NCBI GenBank assembly: GCA_002361875.1
Contig: DERX01000075.1
Span: 1 to 23,054 of the forward strand
Direction of reading: 5' to 3'
DNA from: Ruminococcaceae bacterium UBA3329
GTDB taxonomy: Bacteria > Bacillota > Clostridia > Oscillospirales > Acutalibacteraceae
Length of the DNA: 23,054 bases
Shown here one piece after another: positions 1-7,764 of this stretch. Positions within the stretch are counted from its first letter, which is position 1, and every line of letters starts with the position of its first letter. The position numbers were made by a program, and so were the translations under genes. Under the pieces are notes generated by a model. The model did no database searches and was not told the origin of the DNA. It was given only the letters and a program-made list of their open reading frames with translations.

Positions 1-551
1 CAGTCGGTCAGTGTGAGCTTATGTATATTTACGATAAAGAATTTTCGGAATATAATCACACAATTGCGCAGATTCTTATTACAAATTCAATTGTAAACAA
101 TGAAACCGATCACAAAAATTTCATAAATACGGTGTCAAGACTTTTGGAATTCGGCGTTATGCCTGTTATCAATGAGAACGATACTATTTCAACCGAAGAA
201 ATTATCATAGGCGACAATGATACCCTCGGCGCTATTGTTGCAACAAGTCTTAATGCCGATTTACTTATTATTCTGTCGGATATTGACGGGCTTTATGACA
301 AAGACCCGAGGACGAACAGCGACGCCGTGCTGATTAAAAAGGTTTACGAAATAAATAACGATATTATGCTTATGGGCAAGGGCACAGGCTCAACGCTGGG
401 CACGGGTGGAATGCACACGAAGCTGCGTGCGGCAAAGGCGGTTACCGAAAAGGGCATTGATATGGTTATTGCAAACGGCAGTGATCCGAATGTTTTATAT
501 GATATTGTCGAAAAAGAGAATATCGGCACAAGATTTTACGGAAAGAAATGA
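1..551 (+). CDS. proB: Glutamate 5-kinase, C-terminal part (5' end outside window)
   Basis: Catalyses ATP-dependent phosphorylation of glutamate, the first step of proline synthesis. The frame is open from base 3 and reads VGQCELMY before the first ATG at 21, so that ATG is internal and the gene starts upstream of the window. Amino-acid-kinase signatures are visible: INENDTISTEE, GDNDTLGA, LSDIDGLYDKDPR (nucleotide-binding loop) and GTGGMHTKLRAAK. The protein stops soon after the kinase domain at GTRFYGKK, so it lacks the C-terminal PUA domain of the roughly 367-residue E. coli enzyme; short ProB proteins of this kind are common in Clostridia. The stop overlaps the proA start as ATGA, indicating translational coupling. 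Identification is very secure; the loss of PUA is seen directly. Confidence 0.95.
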   Translation, partial: VGQCELMYIYDKEFSEYNHTIAQILITNSIVNNETDHKNFINTVSRLLEFGVMPVINENDTISTEEIIIGDNDTLGAIVATSLNADLLIILSDIDGLYDKDPRTNSDAVLIKKVYEINNDIMLMGKGTGSTLGTGGMHTKLRAAKAVTEKGIDMVIANGSDPNVLYDIVEKENIGTRFYGKK

Positions 552-1801
552 AAACTATGACTACAAACGAGATACTTATTGCGGCAAAGAAGGCAAAAAG
601 TGACATAAAATGCCTTACAAATGAAGAAAAAAATAACGCCATAAGTGTAATGGCGGATAAGCTTATTTTAAATGCTGATTACATACTCTGTGAAAACGAG
701 AAAGACATAAACGATGCAAGGGGCAAAATTTCGGATGTTATGATTGACCGCCTGTCTTTATCAAAAGACAGAATAACCGCTATGGCAAACGGTATGCGAG
801 AGGTTATGGCTCTTCCCGACCCTAACGGAAAAATACTTAACACCGTAACAAGACCGAACGGGCTTGTTATTGAAAAAACGGCTGTGCCTATGGGCGTAAT
901 CGGCATAATCTATGAGAGCCGACCGAATGTTACGAGCGACGCCGCAGTGCTTTGCTTTAAAAGCTCAAATGTGTGCGTACTGAGGGGCGGCAAAGAGGCT
1001 TACAGAACGTCAAAGGCTATTGTAAATGCTCTTCGTGAAGGGCTTGAAGCTTGCGGAATAAACAAAAATGCCATTCAGCTCATAGACGATACAACAAGAG
1101 CGAGCGCCAACGAAATGATGACCGCAAAGGGCAAAATTGATTTGCTGATACCCCGAGGCGGCAAGGGGCTTATCAGCGCCTGCGTTAAAAATGCGACCGT
1201 GCCGTGCATTGAAACGGGTACGGGAATTTGCCATATTTATGTTGAAAAAACGGCTGATACCGAAACGGCGCTGAATATTATAGACAATGCAAAGACCTCT
1301 CGTCCGTCGGTTTGCAATGCCTGCGAGGTTGCGGTAATTGACGAAGAAATTGCATCTGATTTTCTTCCCCGTCTTTATGAACGGCTGACGAAAAACAGGG
1401 AAAATCCCGTTAAATTTGTTGTCGATGAAAAAGCGGAAAAAATAATTGACGGTATTCCTGCAGGGGACGACGGTTTTGACACGGAATTTCTCGATTATGT
1501 GTTGGCTGTTAAGATTGTGAAAAATACAGAAGAAGCGGTTGAGCATATTTTGGCTCATTCAACGGGTCACAGCGAGGCTATTGTGACGAATGATACGGAA
1601 AAGGCGAAATATTTTATAAACAATACGGATTCAGCGGCAGTTTATGTTAATGCGTCTACCCGTTTTACCGACGGCGGCGAATTCGGACTTGGCTGTGAAA
1701 TGGGCATTTCAACGCAGAAAACCCACGCAAGAGGGCCTATGGGGCTTTCGGAGCTGATGACATATCATTATGTAATTAAAGGGAACGGACAGGTGAGATA
1801 A
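548..1801 (+). CDS. proA: Gamma-glutamyl phosphate reductase
   Basis: NADPH-dependent reduction of glutamyl 5-phosphate to glutamate semialdehyde, second step of proline synthesis, in the cytoplasm. The protein is 417 residues, normal for ProA, and shows the aldehyde-dehydrogenase-like fold signatures: GVIGIIYESRPNVTSDAA, CVLRGGKEA, LLIPRGGKGLI, and the catalytic cysteine in RPSVCNACE. The C-terminus FTDGGEFGLGCEMGIST is typical of the family. It starts inside the proB stop codon (ATGA) and its own stop at 1799-1801 directly abuts the proC ATG, so the three genes form a tight operon. No anomaly was seen. Confidence 0.97.
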   Translation: MKTMTTNEILIAAKKAKSDIKCLTNEEKNNAISVMADKLILNADYILCENEKDINDARGKISDVMIDRLSLSKDRITAMANGMREVMALPDPNGKILNTVTRPNGLVIEKTAVPMGVIGIIYESRPNVTSDAAVLCFKSSNVCVLRGGKEAYRTSKAIVNALREGLEACGINKNAIQLIDDTTRASANEMMTAKGKIDLLIPRGGKGLISACVKNATVPCIETGTGICHIYVEKTADTETALNIIDNAKTSRPSVCNACEVAVIDEEIASDFLPRLYERLTKNRENPVKFVVDEKAEKIIDGIPAGDDGFDTEFLDYVLAVKIVKNTEEAVEHILAHSTGHSEAIVTNDTEKAKYFINNTDSAAVYVNASTRFTDGGEFGLGCEMGISTQKTHARGPMGLSELMTYHYVIKGNGQVR

Positions 1802-2596
1802 ATGTTTGAATACGGGTTTATCGGTACGGGAAATATGGCGTCAGCGCTTTGTGAGGCTTTGGTAAAATGCATTTCGCCGAAAAAAGTCATGCTGTCAAAC
1901 AGAACAGTCGAAAAGGCGAAGAATTTGGCTGAAAGGCTTGGCTGTGAATGTGCCGATAACAAAAGCGTTGCCACGCAATGCAAATACATCTTTTTAGGCG
2001 TTAAGCCGCAAATGCTTGAAGATTTAGCCAACGAAATAAAGCTGTATTTGGATAAAAGATCCGACAGATTTATTTTAATTTCAATGGCGGCAGGCAGAAG
2101 CACTGATAATATAACGGAGCTTTTCGGCACTTGCCCCGTAATCAGAATTATGCCCAATGTGGCATGTGCGGTGGGCGAGGGTATGACCCTCTGCGCCAAA
2201 AACAGCCTTGTGACAGATGAAGAATACAGCGAATTTTTTACTGTAATGAATAAATCGGGCAAATTAGACGATATTCCCGAAAAGCTGATTGACGCCGCAT
2301 CTGCGGTTTCAGGGTGCGGCCCCGCATTTGTTTTCGAGGTTATTGAGGCTCTTGCAGACGGCGCTGTTGCGTGCGGAGTGCCGAGGGATGAGGCATATAC
2401 TTTAGCGGCTCAAACGCTTTTAGGCTCTGCAAAGCTGATGCTCCGGACAGGCAAAAACCCTGCGGCTCTTAAGGATTCGGTTTGCAGTCCCGGTGGGACT
2501 ACAATAGAGGGCGTAAGAAAGCTCGAAGAGAGGGGACTTCGTTCGGCGCTTATTGAAGCGGTTATTGCGTCTTTTGAAAAATCGCAAAACATATAG
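1802..2596 (+). CDS. proC: Pyrroline-5-carboxylate reductase
   Basis: Reduces pyrroline-5-carboxylate to proline, last step of the pathway. The 264-residue protein begins with the Rossmann motif GFIGTGNMASALCEAL, followed by FLGVKPQMLEDL, and ends with the dimerisation/active-site segment SGCGPAFVFEVIEALADGA and the signature SPGGTTIEGV. The ATG follows the proA stop with no gap. After the stop there is a 51-base A-rich gap with no evident terminator, so readthrough into the DUF2804 gene is possible. Confidence 0.97.
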   Translation: MFEYGFIGTGNMASALCEALVKCISPKKVMLSNRTVEKAKNLAERLGCECADNKSVATQCKYIFLGVKPQMLEDLANEIKLYLDKRSDRFILISMAAGRSTDNITELFGTCPVIRIMPNVACAVGEGMTLCAKNSLVTDEEYSEFFTVMNKSGKLDDIPEKLIDAASAVSGCGPAFVFEVIEALADGAVACGVPRDEAYTLAAQTLLGSAKLMLRTGKNPAALKDSVCSPGGTTIEGVRKLEERGLRSALIEAVIASFEKSQNI

Positions 2597-2647
2597 TTAA
2601 GGGAAAAACAATAAAAAAGGGAAATAAAAATTAAAGGGGGATATTTT

Positions 2648-3766
2648 ATGAAAAGAACTTACAAAAGCTGGCTTAAAGGGGAAGTAAAAAGCGAGCAAAA
2701 GGAGTACACTGAGCCGACAAAATTGCTTGACAGCGAAGGCAATCTTTTAGCGGCAGGCTGGGCAAGGCACAATGTTTTTGAATACGACAGAAGCCTTGTG
2801 AAGAAGAGCCATTCAAGAAAAGAGTGGGATTTTTACCAGATTTCCAACGGGAAATATATGGTGCAGATAAGCTTTGCCAATATTTCAATCGGCGGATATG
2901 TCTGTGCGGCGCTTGTGGATTTGCAAAATCCCAATCCGAACAAAAAACTTGCGGCAGGTACAATAACTGCGCCTCAGCCGATATTCCTCGGCAAAACGGA
3001 TGAGTATGTTTTACCGTCAAAGGGCGATGTCCCCAATCTTGTGGATTTCAGCATTGACGGAATAGGAAGCGGCAAGTTTACATTTGACACAAAAGCAACC
3101 ACCAGGTCGCTCCATTTTGAATCGACCGATAAGGGCAAGGCGGTTGTCTGCGATTTTTCAATGGATATTCCCGAAAATCTTGAAAATATTACAACGGTTC
3201 TGCCGTTTGAAAATAAGCCCAAATGCTATTTTATGACGACAAAGCAGAATTGTATGCCGTGCGAGGGAGTATTCAGATTCGGGGACGATGTGTATGAATT
3301 TTCAAAGGAAGACACCTTCTGCGTTCTCGACTGGGGCAGAGTTAACACGCCGTACTCAATGGTTTGGTATTGGGGAAACGGCGCTATGTACATAACGGAC
3401 GAAAACGGCGAAAAGCACACTTTCGGTTTTGAGATTACATGGGGTATAGGTGACGAAAGCAAGGCAACGGAAACCTGCATTTTCTATGACGGTAAGGCGC
3501 ACAAATTCGGCGCAGTGGACGTTGATATATTCCCGAAACCAGATAAATATATGCATCCGTGGCATTTTGTGTCGGAGGACGGCAGGTTTAATTTCACAAT
3601 GACGCCGTTTTACGACCACCACAGCGATTTGAATGTGGTAGCTATGCGTATGCATAGCCATCAGGTTCACGGACTTTGGAGCGGCAAGGCAGTGCTCGAT
3701 GACGGCACGGAAATAAATATCAAGGATATGTACGCCTTCTGCGAATATGTTGAAAACAGATGGTAA
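2648..3766 (+). CDS. DUF2804 domain-containing protein
   Basis: A 372-residue protein matching the DUF2804 family from memory of its N-terminal pattern: TEPTKLLDSEGNLLAAGWARHN, then a block with KEWDFYQIS and, towards the end, FGFEITWGIGD and a HPWHF segment. The family is expected to have a beta-rich, lipocalin/AttH-like fold, but its biochemical role is not established and I propose none. No signal peptide or membrane segment is visible, so it is probably cytoplasmic. The start is supported by AAAGGGGG seven bases before the ATG. It lies 51 bases downstream of proC on the same strand, but nothing in the sequence links it to proline synthesis. A palindrome with a T-run follows the stop at once. 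Confidence 0.8.
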   Translation: MKRTYKSWLKGEVKSEQKEYTEPTKLLDSEGNLLAAGWARHNVFEYDRSLVKKSHSRKEWDFYQISNGKYMVQISFANISIGGYVCAALVDLQNPNPNKKLAAGTITAPQPIFLGKTDEYVLPSKGDVPNLVDFSIDGIGSGKFTFDTKATTRSLHFESTDKGKAVVCDFSMDIPENLENITTVLPFENKPKCYFMTTKQNCMPCEGVFRFGDDVYEFSKEDTFCVLDWGRVNTPYSMVWYWGNGAMYITDENGEKHTFGFEITWGIGDESKATETCIFYDGKAHKFGAVDVDIFPKPDKYMHPWHFVSEDGRFNFTMTPFYDHHSDLNVVAMRMHSHQVHGLWSGKAVLDDGTEINIKDMYAFCEYVENRW

Positions 3767-3771
3767 AATAG

Positions 3772-3830
3772 CACAGGGGACGGAAATTATACAAGCAGCA
3801 CAGAGAACCGTTCCCTGTGTTTTTGTGTTT
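3772..3830 (+). terminator. Palindromic terminator built on a REP-like repeat
   Basis: CACAGGGGACGG (3772-3783) and CCGTTCCCTGTG (3808-3819) form an imperfect inverted repeat. Within it 3799-3819 is itself a near-perfect palindrome. TTTTTGTGTTTT follows. It begins five bases after the DUF2804 stop and probably terminates that transcript. The core GGGGACGG recurs at 4038-4095, so the terminator also looks like a member of a dispersed repeat family. Confidence 0.65.
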
Positions 3831-3860
3831 TCAGAATAAAATGAAGTTGGTGACGATTTA

Positions 3861-4034
3861 ATGATTTTCACTATTATAATCGTAGGATTATTTGTATTCA
3901 AAGCTCCCGATTACACTTGGTTGAGTGTTCCGATTTGTTTTGCGTATTTTTTTCTGAAAAGTATTGTTAAGCGTAATCTGCCTCAACAAAATTATGACGA
4001 GTTTGATTGGTGGCAGGATAATCAAGGTTTATAA
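3861..4034 (+). CDS. Possible 57-residue small membrane protein
   Basis: A short frame reading MIFTIIIVGLFVFKAP, then a second hydrophobic stretch VPICFAYFFL, then a basic patch KSIVKR and an acidic/aromatic tail FDWWQDNQGL. That is the shape of a small inner-membrane protein with one or two helices and a cytoplasmic tail. The ribosome binding site is weak (GAAGTTGGTGA upstream). It sits alone between REP-like palindromes, with a terminator before it and no clear promoter. I do not recognise a family. It may be real, a gene remnant or a chance ORF; coding potential is suggested only by the coherent hydrophobic-then-charged composition. Confidence 0.35.
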   Translation: MIFTIIIVGLFVFKAPDYTWLSVPICFAYFFLKSIVKRNLPQQNYDEFDWWQDNQGL

Positions 4035-4037
4035 ATA

Positions 4038-4095
4038 AGACAGAAGACGGTACCCTGTCTTTATAACAGGCAATCAGGGGACGGTTCTCTGATTG
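4038..4095. repeat. Two adjacent REP-like palindromes
   Basis: The first palindrome has arms AGACAG (4038-4043) and CTGTCT (4055-4060) around AAGACGGTACC. The second has arms CAATCAG (4071-4077) and CTGATTG (4089-4095) around GGGACGGTTCT. Both share the GGGGACGG / CGGTTCTCTG theme with the palindrome at 3772-3819. This theme resembles short palindromes that in Bacillota are dispersed by REP-associated IS200-like transposases; no such transposase is in the window. Confidence 0.6.
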
Positions 4096-4180
4096 AAAGA
4101 TGGCGTCAATAACGCTTCTGATAGGCTTACGTGTTGTCCTGATATTATTTCTTTTCAAAAGAATAAAACATAAATACCTG

Positions 4181-4348
4181 TTACACCTCATCCACCGCTA
4201 AAGCGGTCCCCCTTTTCTCGCCTGCCGGCTCGGTCGTTGCTTCTGCTTTGCAGAGGTGTCCACCGGACACCCGCAACCCTCAAGGGGAAGGCATATTCGG
4301 CTTCTCCCTTGGGAGAAGCTGTCACGAAGTGACTGATGAGGGGTGTAA
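4181..4348. mobile_element. MITE-like palindromic repeat, about 168 bp
   Basis: The ends form an imperfect terminal inverted repeat: TTACACCTCATC at 4181-4192 and GATGAGGGGTGTAA ending at 4348. Inside lie several small palindromes: CCGCT/AGCGG (4195-4206), GGTGTCC/GGACACC around 4255-4271, CTTCTCCC-TT-GGGAGAAG (4301-4318) and GTCAC-GAA-GTGAC (4321-4333). There is no ORF. The GC-rich, palindrome-dense sequence differs sharply from the A/T-rich surroundings. I recall the segment with GGGAGAAGCTGTCACGAAG as a widespread intergenic repeat of gut Clostridia, which fits a non-autonomous element; copy number cannot be tested here. Confidence 0.65.
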
Positions 4349-4397
4349 GTTGCCACTGGTAATCTACATGCTGCCGCTACAAGTAATTCTAAATATT

Positions 4398-4439
4398 AAA
4401 AGCTGAAACTCACTTTTTAATGTGAATCTCAGCTTTTTT
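4398..4439. terminator. Bidirectional intrinsic terminator
   Basis: Arms AAAGCTGAAACTCAC (4399-4413) and GTGAATCTCAGCTTT (4422-4436) pair at 13 of 15 positions around an A/T loop. A T-run follows on the plus strand, and an A-run precedes it that gives a T-run on the minus strand. It lies between convergent units: plus-strand material to the left and the acyltransferase (minus strand) ending at 4471. Confidence 0.8.
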
Positions 4440-4470
4440 ATTATAATGATTTTTTACAGTATATTTTGTC

Positions 4471-5676
4471 TTATTTATATTCCCTGCCTGTTAAATAGTA
4501 AAATGCGGCGACATATTTGTCTGAAGAGCGGGGGACGGAGCTTTTTAGCAGGTAATAGTCATTTTCTTTGTTAATGAGGACAAGGTTTTGCTTGCTTGCA
4601 TTCTGAACACGTTTTAAGTCGTTCAGCGGTAACGAAACCGTTTCGCCGTTTATTAAAAGCTCAAAACGGTCTTTGTAAATGTTTATTGTGCCGTCACTGC
4701 AAAGCTCTTTCGGAACGCCGTCATCAACCTTGTTGATAATCTGATTTTTTTCACTGAATATAAGTCCGTCGGCATTTTGCAGTATGCTGTGCCATTCTTT
4801 TCTCTGCCATTTATCCCAGCTTAAAATATTGTCAAAAATGACCTCGTTTTTGTCGCTGTGGAACAGACCGTCCTCGCCGTAGGTAAGGGAATATCCACAT
4901 TCGCAGGTAAGTTCATTGTCGTGTGAATGAAGCGTATTCACATTTTTGCATTTCGGGCAAAGGTAAAGGGTGCGTTCAACATATTCCGCCAATCTTTCGC
5001 CTGAATAAATATGCGGGTGCATTTTTTGTTGCTCAAATGCGTTAATGTAAATGTCACGCCGTATAATTTCATTTATTTCGTCAACCGAATAATTTTTAAG
5101 CTCTTCGGGGCTGTATTCGTGAACAACCTTACCGTAAACAGGGCCGTTGCGCTCTGTTTCTGCCCAACGGGGCTTTCGCAAATATCCGCCGACTATTCTG
5201 TAAGTAATAAGAGCTACGCCCGAATCCTTAACAAGCTTACCCGTATTCGGCGAAATGTAGCCTGTTTCGCCGTTGGTTGTAATAAGTCCCTCGGCGTGAA
5301 GTCCTACGGGAATCCCCGCTTTAAGATTTTCCATTATTTCGCTTATGAGCACATCTGACGGTTTGCTTCTGTTTTTGACTATTACGCCGTCTAATTTCCC
5401 GAGTATAAGCTTGGTGAAAGCATTAACTCTTACAAGAAAATCCGCCGCAACAAAACGGACATAGCGGTTAAGCGAAATCATTTGATAACCGGGGTCCATT
5501 GTGTCAGTATGGTTTCCGATTATAATAAATGTATCGTTTTTCGGTGTATAGGCTTCTACCTCAGCGTGAAAATGCTTTAAAATTTTATTGCGTCCCAAAG
5601 CAAGCACAGCACCTACTAAAAATTTAGCAAGAGAGTAATAGCGTCGAACATTTTTCTTTTTAGTCTTTTCAGCCAT
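4471..5676 (-). CDS. PlsC-like 1-acylglycerol-3-phosphate acyltransferase with zinc ribbon
   Basis: A PlsC/LPLAT-family acyltransferase, expected to move an acyl chain from a thioester onto a glycerophosphate or related acceptor at the membrane. The HX4D catalytic motif is GNHTDTMD (His56, Asp61), and HAEGLITTNGETG (about 128-139) sits where the EGTRS-type block is expected. Unlike plain PlsC (about 200-250 residues) this protein is 401 residues. After the acyltransferase domain it carries a CxxC...CxC zinc-ribbon-like motif (Cys240, 243, 258, 260) and a 140-residue tail I cannot assign. I chose the ATG at 5676, which overlaps the ligase stop by 8 bases with AGAGG 12 bases upstream. A longer start at 5745 would lie deep in the upstream gene. 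Confidence 0.82.
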   Translation of the reverse strand: MAEKTKKKNVRRYYSLAKFLVGAVLALGRNKILKHFHAEVEAYTPKNDTFIIIGNHTDTMDPGYQMISLNRYVRFVAADFLVRVNAFTKLILGKLDGVIVKNRSKPSDVLISEIMENLKAGIPVGLHAEGLITTNGETGYISPNTGKLVKDSGVALITYRIVGGYLRKPRWAETERNGPVYGKVVHEYSPEELKNYSVDEINEIIRRDIYINAFEQQKMHPHIYSGERLAEYVERTLYLCPKCKNVNTLHSHDNELTCECGYSLTYGEDGLFHSDKNEVIFDNILSWDKWQRKEWHSILQNADGLIFSEKNQIINKVDDGVPKELCSDGTINIYKDRFELLINGETVSLPLNDLKRVQNASKQNLVLINKENDYYLLKSSVPRSSDKYVAAFYYLTGREYK

Positions 5677-7357
5677 TTTGTTCTGCATCCTCTTCAAGCG
5701 TGTGATATGCCACCTTGCCAACGAGCGTTTTGGGAAGCTCGTCACGGAATATTATTTCTTTGGGCCATTCGTAACGGTCAAGATAGGGCTTGCAGAAATC
5801 TTTAATTTTTTGTTTTTCCTCGTCTGTTTTCGCAACACCGTTATTCAATACAACATATGCTCTGATTTTCTGCATCTTGTAAGGGTCTTTAACGCCGATT
5901 ACACAGCAGTAGTTAACATCGGGGCATTTGTCAATAACGTCCTCAATTCTTGACGGATAAACGTTATACCCGCTTGTGACTATCATACGCTTAATTCTCT
6001 GCTTAAAGTAAACAAAGCCCTCTTCGTCCATATAACCCATATCGCCCGTAAACAGCCAAGTTGTGCCGTTTTCGTCTTGGCGCAAAGCCTCTTTAGTTTC
6101 CTCCTCGTTGTCAAGGTAACAACTCATGAGTGTTGGACCTGTCAAGATAATTTCGCCGTCCTCGCCCGTTTTTCTTTCGTTAAATGTACCCGGTTCAACA
6201 ATTTTGTATTGCGTGTCACGAAGAGGCAGACCGATGCTTCCTACCTTTGCTCTGTCAACGGGAGTTACACAGCTTGCGGTGACACATTCCGTAAGACCGT
6301 AGCCTTCACGGATTTGAATATCGGCATTGTGCTCTTTAAGAAATTTGTCGGCACGCTTTTTAAGCTCGGGACTTAATGCGTCGCCGCCGCTGAATACGCC
6401 CACAAGGAAGGATAAATCCTTACCGTCAAAGCGGTTGGTTTCAAAAAGCGCCTGATAAAGCGTGGGAACGCCCGCAATGAAATTAGGCTTTTTCTTTATA
6501 ACCGTTTTGGCGTAAGAGTCAATGGTAAATTGCGGAACAAGAATACATCTTGCACCGTTAATAAGAATTGTGTGAATACCGATGCCGAGTCCGAAGCCGT
6601 GGAAAATCGGCATAACAGAAAGAAATTTACATTTATCGTTGAGATTTACACCGCAGATTTCCGCAATCTGCATTCCGAGAGCGTTAAAGTTTTTGTCCGA
6701 AAGGCAAATTCCCTTTTGCTTGCCGCTCGTTCCCCCGCTGTAAAGAATGACTGCGGTTTCGCCCTCTTTATAATCAATTGGGGGCAATTTCTTATTTTCG
6801 CCGCATTTTAACAAATCAGTCCAAAGAATGTCGTTTTCTCTGTCGGGGAATTTCATATTTTTGCTGTTTTTTGCAAAGCGGTAAATAACATTCAGCGGAA
6901 CGGGTAATTCGTCCTGAATCCTTGCAACAATAATTCGTGGCTTCATTTCAGATGCGTCAACGGCGCATTTCACCTTTTCATAGAACATATCCATTGTGAG
7001 AATCATCTTGCTCTTTGAAAAGTCAAGATAGAATGTTATGTTCTTTTCAGCGGAAAGAGGGTGCACCATATTCGCAATTGCGCCTATTCTGTTGAGCGCA
7101 TAAAGGCAAATAACGCCCTGAGGGGTATTGGGCATACAAATTGTAACTCTGTCGCCCTTTTTTATTCCCTCGTGTAAAAAACCTTTAGCGGCTTTTTCAA
7201 TTAAATTTACAAATTCAGTGTAGCTTGTCAGCTTACCCTGAAAGTCATAGGCAATTGCATTAGGATAAGTGTTTTTTGCTTTTTCAACTGCACCGAACAT
7301 AGTCGTTTCGGGATATGGGTGGATTTGCGGCGTTCTGTCGAGTTCTTGCTGTTTCAT
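5669..7357 (-). CDS. AMP-forming acyl-CoA ligase (FadD-like)
   Basis: A 562-residue member of the ANL (adenylate-forming) superfamily that activates a carboxylic acid, probably a fatty acid, to acyl-AMP and then acyl-CoA. Signatures in order: phosphate-binding loop ILYSGGTSGKQKG (about 204-216), GYGLTE near 355, LFTGDMGYMDEEG with the ATP-ribose aspartate, the RIKRMIVTSGYNVYP hinge, and the C-terminal catalytic lysine motif PKTLVGKV. There is no carrier-protein domain, so it is a stand-alone ligase. It overlaps the PlsC-like gene by 8 bases, so the products are probably made together: one activates acyl chains, the other uses them. That substrate link is inferred. The 5' side holds a cluster of palindromes rather than a clear promoter. 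Confidence 0.88.
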   Translation of the reverse strand: MKQQELDRTPQIHPYPETTMFGAVEKAKNTYPNAIAYDFQGKLTSYTEFVNLIEKAAKGFLHEGIKKGDRVTICMPNTPQGVICLYALNRIGAIANMVHPLSAEKNITFYLDFSKSKMILTMDMFYEKVKCAVDASEMKPRIIVARIQDELPVPLNVIYRFAKNSKNMKFPDRENDILWTDLLKCGENKKLPPIDYKEGETAVILYSGGTSGKQKGICLSDKNFNALGMQIAEICGVNLNDKCKFLSVMPIFHGFGLGIGIHTILINGARCILVPQFTIDSYAKTVIKKKPNFIAGVPTLYQALFETNRFDGKDLSFLVGVFSGGDALSPELKKRADKFLKEHNADIQIREGYGLTECVTASCVTPVDRAKVGSIGLPLRDTQYKIVEPGTFNERKTGEDGEIILTGPTLMSCYLDNEEETKEALRQDENGTTWLFTGDMGYMDEEGFVYFKQRIKRMIVTSGYNVYPSRIEDVIDKCPDVNYCCVIGVKDPYKMQKIRAYVVLNNGVAKTDEEKQKIKDFCKPYLDRYEWPKEIIFRDELPKTLVGKVAYHTLEEDAEQNG

Positions 7358-7523
7358 ATAATTTCCATAGCCTTTCCGGCTACAAACAGTTTACAAAAAA
7401 ATGATTACACGCTTTGTTGTAGCCGGACAAGGCGTATAATGGAAATTTAGCCATATCAAAATTATGCCGCCGGCAAATTTTGATGGCATATAATTAAGTT
7501 GGCGTGATTTTTCACGCTAACTT
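7357..7523. repeat. Cluster of three consecutive palindromes upstream of the ligase gene
   Basis: First pair: TCCGGCTACAA (7375-7385) with TTGTAGCCGGA (7417-7427), extended outward by imperfect pairing that includes AATTTCCAT / ATGGAAATT. Second: GCCATATCAAAATT (7450-7463) with AATTTTGATGGC (7476-7487). Third: AAGTTGGCGTGA (7496-7507) with TCACGCTAACTT (7512-7523) around a four-T loop. There is no ORF. The remaining 7524-7680 is A/T-rich with nothing I can assign. The cluster may be a non-autonomous repeat element or a leader region. Confidence 0.5.
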
Positions 7524-7682
7524 TTCAATCACATATTTGTTCAAAATAGTATTTGCTTTTATATGAAAAAATATTTTATTTCCATATTTTGCTGTATTTT
7601 AATACTCAAAAATAAACTGAAAATAAACTCGAAGAAAGTTTTTTGTATACAGGAACAGAGTAGGGCGTACGGGGTGGGTGTA

Positions 7683-7713
7683 CAAAAAAACGGACAGGCG
7701 TGGAAGCCTGTCC
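7683..7713 (-). terminator. Intrinsic terminator of the response regulator/kinase operon
   Basis: Read on the minus strand: GGACAGGC, a 6-base loop, GCCTGTCC, then G and seven T. The stem is perfect over 8 bp, and it lies about 50 bases beyond the kinase stop. The same palindrome recurs at 9536-9557, so it is also a dispersed repeat. Confidence 0.75.
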
Positions 7714-7764
7714 TTACAAATACAAATTAAATATATATAAACTACAATGATATATATTTTTTTA

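Noticed and set aside
1010..1558. 182-codon open frame on the minus strand
   Set aside because: It lies wholly inside proA, and its protein has no recognisable domain. It is a shadow of the proA codon pattern.
548..1801. ProB-ProA fusion (P5CS-like)
   Set aside because: A clear TGA ends proB at 549-551, and proA has its own ATG in another frame, so these are separate coupled genes.
3356..3901. 181-codon open frame on the minus strand
   Set aside because: It mostly overlaps the DUF2804 gene in antisense and crosses its terminator; no ribosome binding site or family match was seen.
4181..4348. CRISPR-like repeat array
   Set aside because: The repeats are inverted pairs of differing sequence, not direct repeats with regular spacers, and no cas genes are present.
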